Below are positions 8,341-16,861 of a stretch of 64,000 nucleotides of DNA, in pieces. Position 1 is the stretch's first letter. Every line of letters starts with the position of its first letter. The notes under the pieces were generated by a model. That model ran no database searches, had not been told where the DNA came from, and saw only the letters and a program-made list of their open reading frames with translations. The DNA is from CBDIHH01 sp965279095 (lineage in GTDB: Bacteria; Pseudomonadota; Alphaproteobacteria; Caulobacterales; Caulobacteraceae): contig CBDIHH010000004.1 in assembly GCA_965279095.1 (NCBI GenBank), forward strand, positions 1 through 64,000. Direction: 5' to 3'. The translations under genes were made by a program, and so were the position numbers.

Positions 8341-8475
8341 CTCCTTACTATGGAGATCATCTCACGACAGTATCAAGGTTATCATAAGTAGAGTGGTGAA
8401 TCAGTAGTAGTGTAAATCACCGTCATGTGAATACACGTCATGAATGGATATTTACGATAACGTATCGTTCTCGAT
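8341..8475 (-). promoter_or_regulatory. AT-rich promoter island with palindrome
   Basis: This stretch is far richer in A and T than the rest of the window and lies directly upstream of the GT26 transcription unit. It contains an inverted repeat ACGATA-ACG-TATCGT (8454-8468) and a repeated GTCATG element near 8422-8442. TTGATA and TATGAT boxes on the minus strand are possible promoter elements, but their spacing is not consensus. It probably holds the promoter and a regulator site for the polysaccharide gene. Confidence 0.45.
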
Positions 8476-8584
8476 GCTTCGCCACGCCCAGCGGTGGCGC
8501 GGTGGCGCGGTGTCTGTTGGGCGCGCAGGCGGCCGGCGCGGGAGGTCGATCGTCCGCTAGGCCTTCGGGACAGTGGGCCTGGGC

Positions 8585-8875
8585 TCAGGCGTTCAGGAGG
8601 AGGTATCCGCCCGCGACGATGCCGCCCCACAGCAGGGCCGAGGCGCCGACCGCGAAGGCCAGCATGCGCCGGGGGCTCCAGCGCGCGTCGGGCGTCGCCA
8701 GGTCGCCGTCGGCCAGACGGGCGCGCAGGTCGTCCTGCAGTTGCCGGGCGCCGCCATAGGCCGCGTCCTCGGCCCCGGACAGGTCGGCGGGCCACAGGCT
8801 CGGCGCACGGACCGGCGCGGAGTCGGCGGGCGTAGCGGCCGGCGCGGCGGAACGGGCGGTTGAATGGCGGGCCAC
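8585..8875 (-). CDS. Small hypothetical protein with C-terminal membrane anchor
   Basis: This is a 96-residue protein. A GTG start at 8875 is chosen because GGAGG lies 7 bases upstream; the frame extends to 8944 but without a ribosome site. The first 50 residues are Ala/Pro-rich and polar. Then comes LSGAEDAAYGGARQLQDDLRARLADGD, likely helical, and a single hydrophobic helix at the C-terminus (RRMLAFAVGASALLWGGIVAGGYLLLNA region). The layout suggests a tail-anchored cytoplasmic protein. Located between two exopolysaccharide genes, it may assist them, but no family is recognised. Confidence 0.6.
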   Translation of the reverse strand: MARHSTARSAAPAATPADSAPVRAPSLWPADLSGAEDAAYGGARQLQDDLRARLADGDLATPDARWSPRRMLAFAVGASALLWGGIVAGGYLLLNA

Positions 8876-8975
8876 GAGCAATCCTCCAGGGCGTGAGGCA
8901 TGATCGGCTGGCTGGCTTAAGGGCGGGTGACCGGACGTGGACAACGAATGCCTAATGCAGGCGCACGGCCCGCGG

Positions 8976-9647
8976 TCAGTAGGCGGCCTTGTCGAACAGC
9001 ACCCGGGCGGCGGTGGCGATGATGACCTTCGCGTCGAGCATGAAGCTCCAGCCGCGGATGTAGGCGAGGTCGCAGTCGACCCGGCGGCGCATGGTGTCGA
9101 GATCGACGATGTCTCCGCGCAGGCCGGAAATCTGGGCCAGACCGGTCAGGCCCGGCTTGGCGCGGGCGCGGTCGCGGTATTCGGGAAGCAGGGCGCCGTA
9201 GAGCTCGTCATGGGCCACGGCGTGGGGCCGGGGCCCGACAATGGACATGTCGCCTATGAGGACATTGAGCAGTTGCGGCAGTTCATCCAGGCTCGTGCGG
9301 CGCAGGAAGGCGCCGAAGCGGGTGATCCGGGCGTCGCCCTTGGTGGCGTGCTTGATGTCGACGCCGTCTTCCTGAACCCGCATGGTGCGGAACTTGTAGA
9401 TGACGAAGGTGCGCCCGTTCAGGCCGCCGCGCTTCTGGCGGAACAGGGCGGGGCCGGGGGAGTCCAGGCGAACCATCAGGGCGATGATGAGCAACAAGGG
9501 GGCGAAGAACACCAGGGCCCCCAGAGCGCCGAAGGCGTCGAGGGCGCGCTTGGCCAGGCTCGTCACCGGATCGCCGGACGAGGCCGACACCAGGACTGGC
9601 GTGCGTACTTCCGCCCCTTCGGCGGGCGCTGGGCTATGGTACATCAT
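8976..9647 (-). CDS. Polyprenyl-phosphate sugar phosphotransferase (bacterial sugar transferase family)
   Basis: This 223-residue protein is the catalytic part of PssY/HfsE-like priming transferases, which move hexose-1-phosphate to undecaprenyl phosphate and so start polysaccharide synthesis. Visible features are KRALDAFGALGALVFFAPLLL (membrane re-entrant helix), the basic KRGGLNG and YKFRTM motifs, RTSLDELPQLLNVL with the catalytic D-E pair, and SIVGPRPHA. It lacks the N-terminal multi-helix domain of WbaP-type enzymes, as PssY-like proteins do. A GAGGG sits just upstream of two adjacent ATGs (9647 and 9644). It likely acts in the same pathway as the GT26 transferase. Confidence 0.9.
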   Translation of the reverse strand: MMYHSPAPAEGAEVRTPVLVSASSGDPVTSLAKRALDAFGALGALVFFAPLLLIIALMVRLDSPGPALFRQKRGGLNGRTFVIYKFRTMRVQEDGVDIKHATKGDARITRFGAFLRRTSLDELPQLLNVLIGDMSIVGPRPHAVAHDELYGALLPEYRDRARAKPGLTGLAQISGLRGDIVDLDTMRRRVDCDLAYIRGWSFMLDAKVIIATAARVLFDKAAY

Positions 9648-10134
9648 GAACCCTCAAATTGTCGACGGGACGCCAACAACACGCTACGCTTTGTGGCTGT
9701 AGCGCCGCCCCTGGAGGGCAGCGGATAACCCCTTTACACGGACTCCATTTAACGTCGCATGTTGCGGTGCGGCAAGCTATTTTTTCCGAGTCATTAAGCA
9801 TTTCTCGCAGCGGGCGAAATAGTCCGCAAAGTAATCAGCGGCGGACCGGCCCCGCCGATCCTTTAGGCGCTGCCAGTTTGCGGCGCCTTCATTGGCTGGG
9901 CCTGGTCGGTCAACGCAAGTGCACAACCGGGTGAGTCAACGATCAGACTGCCGCCTCCAAGCAGAGACGGGGCGGAATGGCTCCTCAACCTTGTAGATCA
10001 AGGTTCGGTCGGCCTGCCCGTTGCTGGCCTTGCCTGCCCGGTCCATCGCCGGCCCGGGGTGTTCACTTGGTCGGTCGACCTGTCGACATATGGACAGGCT
10101 GCGCGGGCGCGCGATGTCTTCGGATCGGGGAGGT
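9648..10134. other. Long intergenic region with several palindromes, no gene seen
   Basis: About 490 bp with no credible ORF on either strand. It is presumably the promoter region of the sugar transferase. Structure seen: a perfect inverted repeat AACCTTG-TAGAT-CAAGGTT (9987-10005), two abutting 8-bp palindromes GGTCGACC and TGTCGACA (10073-10088), a further GTCGAC at 9661-9666, and an AT-rich patch with TTTTTT near 9780. The inverted repeats could be regulator sites. Confidence 0.5.
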
Positions 10135-10701
10135 CTAGGCGGGCGAATCCGGACTGGGCCGCACGACCTGGAGCCGACGCGGTCGCGGCGCCGGGCCCTG
10201 CGGCCCGCGCGGGGCGGTGAGCTCCGCCCGCCTCTTGGCGCGGATATTGGCGATCATCATGGGGACGATCGCGGCCGCGACCCCGGCCGCATCGGCGGCC
10301 ATGTCCGTCAGGCTGGCATAGCCGGGCAGAAGGGCGGCGGCCTGCAGCAGCTCCACCGCCACCCCGGCCGCCAGCACCCAGCCGCCCGCGGCGGCCGTGC
10401 GCAGGGTGGGAAAGCCGAGCATCAGCATCAGGGTGACGCCGAAGGCGTAAGCCATGTGCTGCAGCTCGGCCGGGCCGATCGGGAAGACGCGGCGGTCGTA
10501 ATGCGGATCGATGGCGGCGTGGATCGTCGCCATCAGCACCAGGAGCAGCGCCAACCTCGGCGCCCACATCTTTAGGCTCGGCAGGGCCGGCGTCCTGGGC
10601 CGCAGGCGCAGGGGCCGCCAGTTATGGGCGCTGCGTTCGGCGAGCGTCCAGGCGACCACGAGACTCAGAGCGATGACGGCTGCCTGCAGCCAGATGGGCA
10701 T
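10135..10701 (-). CDS. VanZ-like membrane protein
   Basis: This is a 188-residue protein with about five hydrophobic segments. The VanZ signature lies in the middle: KMWAPRLALLLVLMATIHAAI, then ELQHMAYAFGVTLMLMLGFPT and VAVELLQAAALLPGYASLTDMAADAAGV. The latter corresponds to the conserved E-x-x-Q-x10-R/D-x3-D pattern. VanZ-family proteins lower susceptibility to teicoplanin in enterococci; in Alphaproteobacteria their role is unknown and often linked to envelope polysaccharides. The C-terminal 40 residues are basic and Pro/Arg-rich and predicted to be cytoplasmic. It appears to be a single-gene unit. Confidence 0.8.
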   Translation of the reverse strand: MPIWLQAAVIALSLVVAWTLAERSAHNWRPLRLRPRTPALPSLKMWAPRLALLLVLMATIHAAIDPHYDRRVFPIGPAELQHMAYAFGVTLMLMLGFPTLRTAAAGGWVLAAGVAVELLQAAALLPGYASLTDMAADAAGVAAAIVPMMIANIRAKRRAELTAPRGPQGPAPRPRRLQVVRPSPDSPA

Positions 10702-10807
10702 CGTTTCCCCCGGGACGGTCTGAACAGCCGCCGACAGGGGATCATCATCCCAACCGTGTCATTTGGCAATCACCCGGGGGCGCCGGGCAATCGTGCGTAC
10801 CTTAAGT

Positions 10808-10918
10808 CTATTTCTTGGAGGGCGGCGTCAGGAAGGACGGGCCGGCGGCCACCGGCTTGGGCTTGTCGGCCTTCGGTTTGCGCACTTCACGATTGCTCTT
10901 CTTCTGACCTTTGGCCAC
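10808..10918 (-). CDS. Very small conserved basic protein (36 aa)
   Basis: A GTG start at 10918 has AAGGAGG 6 bases upstream. It encodes a 36-residue Lys-rich peptide, MAKGQKKSNREVRKPKAD through FLTPPSKK. The MAKGQ-x-x-SN-x-E-x-x-KPKADK pattern matches a small protein seen in many alphaproteobacterial genomes, with no known function. The strong ribosome site and the non-random Lys content in a 70 percent GC genome are good support. It lies just upstream (on the minus strand, downstream) of tRNA-Val. Confidence 0.8.
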   Translation of the reverse strand: MAKGQKKSNREVRKPKADKPKPVAAGPSFLTPPSKK

Positions 10919-10997
10919 GGAAGCCTCCTTGCAGGATGTCGTAGGCTTTGCTGCCCCGCGACCGCGATTGCGGCGAGGGCGACGGGGGCGGAGACGA

Positions 10998-11072
10998 TGG
11001 TGGACGCGACAGGGATCGAACCTGTGACCCCCTCGATGTCAACGAGGTGCTCTCCCGCTGAGCTACGCGTCC
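10998..11072 (-). tRNA. tRNA-Val (GAC)
   Basis: This is a 75-base tRNA read on the minus strand. The acceptor stem is GGACGCG/CGCGTCC, the anticodon stem CCTCG/CGAGG with loop TTGACAT gives anticodon GAC, the T-arm is ACAGG-TTCGATC-CCTGT, and the 3' CCA is encoded. Its place beside cpdR matches the arrangement in Caulobacter relatives. Confidence 0.97.
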
Positions 11073-11126
11073 GCCTCGGGAAGAGCGCGGATATAGCGTC
11101 GGGGCGGGGGGCGATGCAAGCGTCGC

Positions 11127-11486
11127 TTACGCCGCGACCATCCGTTCGACCTCGGTGACGATGTCGCGCAGGTGAATCGGCTTGGACAGCACCTTGGCGC
11201 CCTGCGGCGCGTGCTCCTTCGCGGCCAGGGCCACGGCGGCGAAGCCGGTGATGAACATGATGCGCAGCCCCGGTTGGCGCGCGGCGGCCTGGCGGGCCAC
11301 CTCGATGCCGTCGGCGCCGGGCATGACGATGTCGGTGAGCAGCAGATCCCAGTCGGCGTCGGGCAGGGCGTCGATGGCCTCGTCGCCATCGGCGCAGGCG
11401 CGCACCTCATAACCGGCGCGCTCGAGGGCGCGCGCAAGAAAGCCGCGCAGGGAGTCGTCGTCTTCGGCCAGAAGGATACGGGTCAT
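11127..11486 (-). CDS. cpdR: CpdR, single-domain response regulator controlling ClpXP proteolysis
   Basis: This 119-residue receiver-only protein has the acidic pocket AEDDD (residues 7-11), phospho-acceptor D52 in LLLTDIVMP, T80 in FITGFAAVAL and K102 in VLSKPIHL. The sequence FITGFAAVAL and the C-terminal VERMVAA closely match Caulobacter CpdR. In Caulobacter, unphosphorylated CpdR is a ClpXP adaptor that primes degradation of cell-cycle substrates, and phosphorylation by CckA-ChpT turns it off. Neighbourhood supports the call: tRNA-Val on one side and a divergent N-formylglutamate amidohydrolase on the other is a conserved alphaproteobacterial arrangement. The C-terminal AA is the type of degron that lets CpdR itself be degraded. 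Confidence 0.92.
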   Translation of the reverse strand: MTRILLAEDDDSLRGFLARALERAGYEVRACADGDEAIDALPDADWDLLLTDIVMPGADGIEVARQAAARQPGLRIMFITGFAAVALAAKEHAPQGAKVLSKPIHLRDIVTEVERMVAA

Positions 11487-11618
11487 GGACGCCAGGGCCT
11501 CGGGTCGGCGCCGCAGGGCGCCAAGGAAGTAAGCACCCTAGACCGCCACCGGTAAACCTCCGATAAACCGTAAGCCCGCCGCGGCGTTGCGCGCCTCGCG
11601 TTGACGGGGCGGGGGCGG

Positions 11619-12539
11619 ATGGCCCAAATCGCCGCCATGACTGCCCCGGACGATCCGTCAGCGCCCGCCGCGCCCCGCTCCGCGACGCCCGCGCCCTTCG
11701 AGGTCCTGCGCCCGGCCGGCGAGGGCCCCGCCCCGTCGCCCTTTGTCTTCGCCTCGCCCCATTCGGGCCGCCACTATCCCGAAGCGCTGATGGCGGCCTC
11801 GGTGCTGGGGCCGCACGCCATCCGCGGCTCCGAGGACGCCCTGGTCGATCAGCTGATCGGCGCCGGCGCCCGCCACGGGGCGGTGGTGCTGACGGCCGGC
11901 TTCGCCCGCGCCTTCGTCGATCTCAACCGGGGGGCGTGGGAGCTGGACCCGGCGATGTTCTCCGACGAGCTGCCCGACTTCGCCCGCCAGCGCACCGCCC
12001 GGGTGGCCGCCGGCCTGGGCTCGATCGCCCGGGTGGTGGCCGACGGCCAGGAGATCTACGGGCGCAAGCTCACCTTCGCTGAGGCGCAGGGCCGCATCGA
12101 CGCTGTCTATCGGCCCTATCACGCCGCCCTCGACGGGCTGTTGGCCGACGCCCGCGCGGCTCATGGCGTTAGCGTCCTGATCGACTGGCATTCGATGCCC
12201 TCGGCCGCCGCCCAGACGGGGCGGGGACGCCGGGCCAGCGACATCGTTCTGGGCGACCGCTTCGGCGCCGCCTGCGCCCCGGGCCTGATCGCCCTGGTGG
12301 AGCGCGAGCTGCGGGCCATGGGCTATCAGGTGGTGCGCAACGCGCCCTATGCGGGGGGATATGTCACCGAGTTCTACGGCCGCCCCGCCGAGGGGGCCCA
12401 CGCCCTGCAGATCGAGATCAACCGCGGGCTTTATCTGCAGGAGGGCTCGTTGCAGCCGAGCGTGGGTTTCGAGCGTCTCGCCGCCAACCTGGACGCCCTG
12501 TTCGGCGCCTTGACCCGGGACTGGCGCGGCCTTCTGTGA
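11619..12539 (+). CDS. N-formylglutamate amidohydrolase family protein
   Basis: This 306-residue member of the HutG-type N-formylglutamate amidohydrolase family would hydrolyse N-formyl-glutamate in histidine breakdown; many family members act on other formyl- or acyl-amino acids. The zinc-site motifs are visible as ASPHSGRHYP, RGSEDALVDQL, VDLNRGAWELDP, LIDWHSMPS and LQIEINRGLY. The start is set at the ATG at 11619, where GGGGGCGG lies just upstream; ATG 11637 is an alternative. No other hut genes are present, so the link to histidine is weak. It is transcribed divergently from cpdR, and the stop precedes an sRNA terminator on the opposite strand. Confidence 0.85.
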   Translation: MAQIAAMTAPDDPSAPAAPRSATPAPFEVLRPAGEGPAPSPFVFASPHSGRHYPEALMAASVLGPHAIRGSEDALVDQLIGAGARHGAVVLTAGFARAFVDLNRGAWELDPAMFSDELPDFARQRTARVAAGLGSIARVVADGQEIYGRKLTFAEAQGRIDAVYRPYHAALDGLLADARAAHGVSVLIDWHSMPSAAAQTGRGRRASDIVLGDRFGAACAPGLIALVERELRAMGYQVVRNAPYAGGYVTEFYGRPAEGAHALQIEINRGLYLQEGSLQPSVGFERLAANLDALFGALTRDWRGLL

Positions 12540-12564
12540 CCGCCTCTCCCCTGGCGCCCAGCGC

Positions 12565-12593
12565 AAAAAAAAAGCCGCGCCCGAAGGCGCGGC
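12565..12593 (-). terminator. Intrinsic terminator of the sRNA
   Basis: An 8-bp GC hairpin (GCCGCGCC-TTCG-GGCGCGGC on the minus strand, 12593-12574) with a stable UUCG tetraloop is followed by nine T (12573-12565). It is oriented for minus-strand transcription, so it cannot serve the upstream plus-strand gene efficiently. Confidence 0.92.
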
Positions 12594-12646
12594 AGTCATT
12601 AGGGAGGAAACGCCCAGGAAGGGCAGCGGCGTCAGAAACGCCGCAC
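12565..12646 (-). ncRNA. Small regulatory RNA, mmgR/suhB (alpha-r8)-like
   Basis: On the minus strand a complete sRNA gene is visible in a protein-free gap. A consensus promoter at 12652-12680 is followed by an RNA of about 82 nt. This contains a first hairpin (GCGGCG/CGCCGC, 12626-12644), a small hairpin GCCC-TTCCT-GGGC (12612-12624), an unpaired UUUCCUCCCU (12610-12601) and a strong intrinsic terminator (12574-12593 plus nine U). UUUCCUCCCU is, from memory, the conserved 10-mer of the alphaproteobacterial suhB/MmgR (alpha-r8) sRNA family, known in Sinorhizobium to limit polyhydroxybutyrate accumulation. The CCUCC core can pair with ribosome-binding sites. The exact 5' end is inferred from the promoter. 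Confidence 0.8.
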
Positions 12647-12651
12647 GCCTC

Positions 12652-12680
12652 TTTATAGGGTGCGGCGCACAAATCATCAA
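12652..12680 (-). promoter_or_regulatory. Sigma-70 promoter of the sRNA
   Basis: On the minus strand a TTGATG box (12680-12675) is separated by exactly 17 bases from TATAAA (12657-12652). This is an unusually good match to the housekeeping consensus for this GC-rich window. It points at the sRNA, with a predicted start near 12645-12646. Confidence 0.8.
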
Positions 12681-12880
12681 GCGAGATTTCGCCGCCGACA
12701 GGCGCTTTTTAGTTCTTGTTTCGCCTATGTTCCCCCGCGCTCCAGGGCAAAACCAGGCTGGCCTCCTTAACCTTCGGATTTTGCAGCGCAACATCGCCGC
12801 GCATACCAAGGGTGGCGGCGGCGGCGATTTTCGCGTATGAGCGCCGCTCCCGTCACCATTCAAAGTCTGTCGCGCCGCCC

Positions 12881-14713
<1,833 letters not shown>

Positions 14714-14737
14714 GGGCCTCGCTCACACCCACACTCG

Positions 14738-14882
14738 TCATCCTCCGGCGCTGCTTCGCAGCGACCGGAGGACCCAGCAGCGAAGGCGCTCGTTGTCGGC
14801 GGTTGGGCCCTGCAGTACGCCCACATCGATGAAGCGCTTGCTGGGTCCTCCGGTCCGGCTTCGCCGGCCGTAGGATGACGAA
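14738..14882. repeat. Dispersed intergenic palindromic repeat, family 1
   Basis: The ends read CGTCATCCTCC and GGATGACGA, and inner arms GGAGGACCCAGCAGCG and CGCTTGCTGGGTCCTCC pair, so the whole element folds into a long imperfect hairpin. The block CCCAGCAGCGAAG recurs in the intergenic regions near 26.35, 50.09 and 58.14 kb. No coding content. Confidence 0.7.
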
Positions 14883-15040
14883 GTTGGTCGAGTGCGCCGC
14901 CCCGCCCCCGGGTGCTCCTTAGCGTTCCTGACCAGATCACGGGTTGAGCGGCAAGCTATGCGGTCGCCAGCGCGACAAGGCACAAGAACACGTCTCCCCC
15001 AAAACCTCACGCCTAGCATCCTGCGCTCGGGACTGGCCGG

Positions 15041-15097
15041 GTCAAGGTCGCGGCTGCGCCGCGTCGCGGAGCGATGGCCCTGCGGGCCAACCTTGAC
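15041..15097. repeat. 57-bp hairpin repeat GTCAAGG...CCTTGAC, copy A
   Basis: GTCAAGG (15041-15047) and CCTTGAC (15091-15097) bound a 43-bp GC-rich interior. Copies of the same length lie at 50213-50269 and 58338-58394. The interior here runs in the same direction as the copy at 58 kb. Confidence 0.7.
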
Positions 15098-15195
15098 GCG
15101 GCCAGGCCCGAGCGCTCCGCTCCACCATGAGGTTTAAGGGTAGAAGCGTCCGCAAGAAGCCTCGGCGACTGGCCGCCGCACTCGCTATACCAAGA

Positions 15196-15292
15196 TCCCG
15201 CATTCCCCGCGGACGCGGGGATCCAGGCTTTGCCTCAAGCGGGATCGGAGCCGCGTAAGCCTGGGTCCCCGCGTCCGCGGGGAATACGGGTG
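15196..15292. repeat. Dispersed intergenic palindromic repeat, family 2
   Basis: Inverted arms ATTCCCCGCGGACGCGGGGA (left) and TCCCCGCGTCCGCGGGGAAT (right), with CCAGGC/GCCTGGG inside, fold into a two-part hairpin. Related elements occur at 16691-16786 and, in a diverged form, 31883-31970. It lies within 90 bp upstream of the secreted-protein gene at 15377. Confidence 0.75.
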
Positions 15293-15376
15293 GGAGGAAG
15301 CGATCGGATTCGACAACCGCGAACACCGTTATACTCTGCCCGAACCGTTGCCAGGCAAGGGGTTGGGGAGATGATC

Positions 15377-16672
15377 ATGGGGTTCAATCGCAAGGCGGCC
15401 GTGACCATGGCCCTCGCCACGGCCGGCGGGCTCGTCGCCGGCTCGGCGTCCAGCCAGAGCCAGACGGTCACCGGGCCCGTGGCGGACTACTGGGTCAGCG
15501 CGGCGACCACCTCGGGCATGATGGGCGGCCTGGGCGCGCCCGGCGCCGGGCGGCCGAGCATGGGCGCCATGATGGGCATGGCCATGGGGCGCGGGGGCGG
15601 TCACCAGCACACCCTGACCCTGCAACTGGGCTCGACCCGCGCGGCCCCCGGGACGCCCCAGGCGGACCACCTGCCGCCAGACGGCCTGGGCGCCGGCCAG
15701 GCCCTGCCGCTGCTCACCCCCCAGCGCTACACCGCGCCGCCCGAGACCCCCTCCGACCCGCGCCCGCCCAACATGCAGAAGCCCGAGGGGCGGATGCTGA
15801 TCTACTGGGGCTGCGGCGAGAAGGCGGGGCCGGGCCAGCCGGTGGTGATCGACTTCGCCAAGATGAGCGCCGGCCAGTTCCCCAATTTGCAGACCATCTC
15901 TGTGCGCACCGAGCAGCCGCCGTCGCCGAGCCGCTACAAGACCTATGGCGAATGGCCCAATGAGCGCACCCGCACCCCTGTGCCGCCCACCGGCGCCCTG
16001 GTGGGTCCGCACAGCGTCAAGGGGACCTATTCGCCGCAGATCGACTTCACCCTTGGACCCAACCAGGACTTCCTGGCGCCCCTGACCCTCACCGGCCAGA
16101 CGCCGACGGCGATGGGCGGCACGCGGCTGACCTGGAACGCGGTGCCGCAGTCCACCGGCTATTTCGCCTGGCTGATGGGGGCCGATCCCGGCAGCGAGCG
16201 CCGGGGCGGCGGCGGGACCACCATGGTGATGTGGACCTCCAGCAACGCCCAGTCGTTCATGGGCGCCCTGATGGACTACATCCCGCCGTCCGAGGCCCGG
16301 CGGCTGGTCGCCTCGGGCGCGGTGATGGGCCCGCAGACCACCAGCTGCGTCGTGCCCGCCGAGGTGGTCAAGGCCTCGCCCACGGGCCTGCTGTCGATGA
16401 TCGCCTATGGCGAGGAGGCGAATTTCGTCGACCCGCCGCGCCCGTCCAACCCCAAGACCCCCTGGAACATCAGCTGGCGGGTGAAGGTCCGCTACAAGTC
16501 GACCACCGGGACGATCCTCGGCATGCCGGCCATGGGCGGCATGGGCGGCGGCGACGAGGAGGAGCGGCCGCAGCGGCGGGGGGACCAGGACCGCCAGAAG
16601 CCGCCGGAGAAGCCCCCCTCGGCCGCCCGCTCCATCGGCGGCGCCCTGATGCGCGGCGGGTTCGGGTTCTAG
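15377..16672 (+). CDS. Secreted protein of unknown function with Met/Gly/His-rich N-terminus
   Basis: This 431-residue exported protein has a typical signal peptide (MGFNRKAAVTMALATAGGLVAGSASSQ). The ATG at 15377 is preferred because GGAG lies 6 bases upstream; the ATG at 15371 touches it. After the signal comes a Met- and Gly-rich stretch (about residues 40-75, including MGAMMGMAMGRGGGHQH), then a Pro-rich linker and a folded region with VVIDFAKMSAGQFPN, LTWNAVPQSTGYFAWLMGA and SCVVPAEVVKASPTGLLSM. The C-terminus is low-complexity: acidic, then Arg/Pro-rich, ending GGALMRGGFGF. I do not recognise a family. Met/His-rich exported segments can bind copper, but this is only a suggestion. The gene stands alone between repeats. 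Confidence 0.75.
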   Translation: MGFNRKAAVTMALATAGGLVAGSASSQSQTVTGPVADYWVSAATTSGMMGGLGAPGAGRPSMGAMMGMAMGRGGGHQHTLTLQLGSTRAAPGTPQADHLPPDGLGAGQALPLLTPQRYTAPPETPSDPRPPNMQKPEGRMLIYWGCGEKAGPGQPVVIDFAKMSAGQFPNLQTISVRTEQPPSPSRYKTYGEWPNERTRTPVPPTGALVGPHSVKGTYSPQIDFTLGPNQDFLAPLTLTGQTPTAMGGTRLTWNAVPQSTGYFAWLMGADPGSERRGGGGTTMVMWTSSNAQSFMGALMDYIPPSEARRLVASGAVMGPQTTSCVVPAEVVKASPTGLLSMIAYGEEANFVDPPRPSNPKTPWNISWRVKVRYKSTTGTILGMPAMGGMGGGDEEERPQRRGDQDRQKPPEKPPSAARSIGGALMRGGFGF

Positions 16673-16690
16673 GGGGGCAGCCAACAACCA

Positions 16691-16786
16691 CCCGCACCCC
16701 CCGCGGAAGCGGGGGCCCAGCCTTTGCCAAGGGCGGCGCGCTGCCGAGAAAACCTGGGTCCCCGCTTCCGCGGGGAATGCGGGATT
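16691..16786. repeat. Dispersed intergenic palindromic repeat, family 2
   Basis: Left arm CCCCCGCGGAAGCGGGGGCCCAG and right arm CTGGGTCCCCGCTTCCGCGGGGAA (given in parts) bound about 50 bp. This is the same design as 15196-15292, with GAAGC/GCTTC replacing GACGC/GCGTC in the arm tips as a compensated change. Such paired substitutions indicate that the fold is under selection. Confidence 0.7.
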
Positions 16787-16802
16787 GGGATTGATCGTAC
16801 AA

Positions 16803-16845
16803 GAAAAAACCGCGGCGGCCAGTGAGGGCCGCCGCGGCTTTTATC
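16803..16845. terminator. Bidirectional intrinsic terminator
   Basis: A strong hairpin (CCGCGGCGGCC, loop AGTGA, GGCCGCCGCGG) is flanked by AAAAAA on the left and CTTTTAT on the right. It sits between the convergent secreted-protein gene and desaturase gene and can stop both transcripts. Confidence 0.85.
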
Positions 16846-16861
16846 GCGCCAGGCTAGAGGA

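Noticed and set aside
11172..11555. Plus-strand frame opposite cpdR
   Set aside because: It is His/Gly/Gln-rich with no recognisable domain, has no ribosome site, and is the mirror of a confident gene, as are many other long GC-rich frames in this window.
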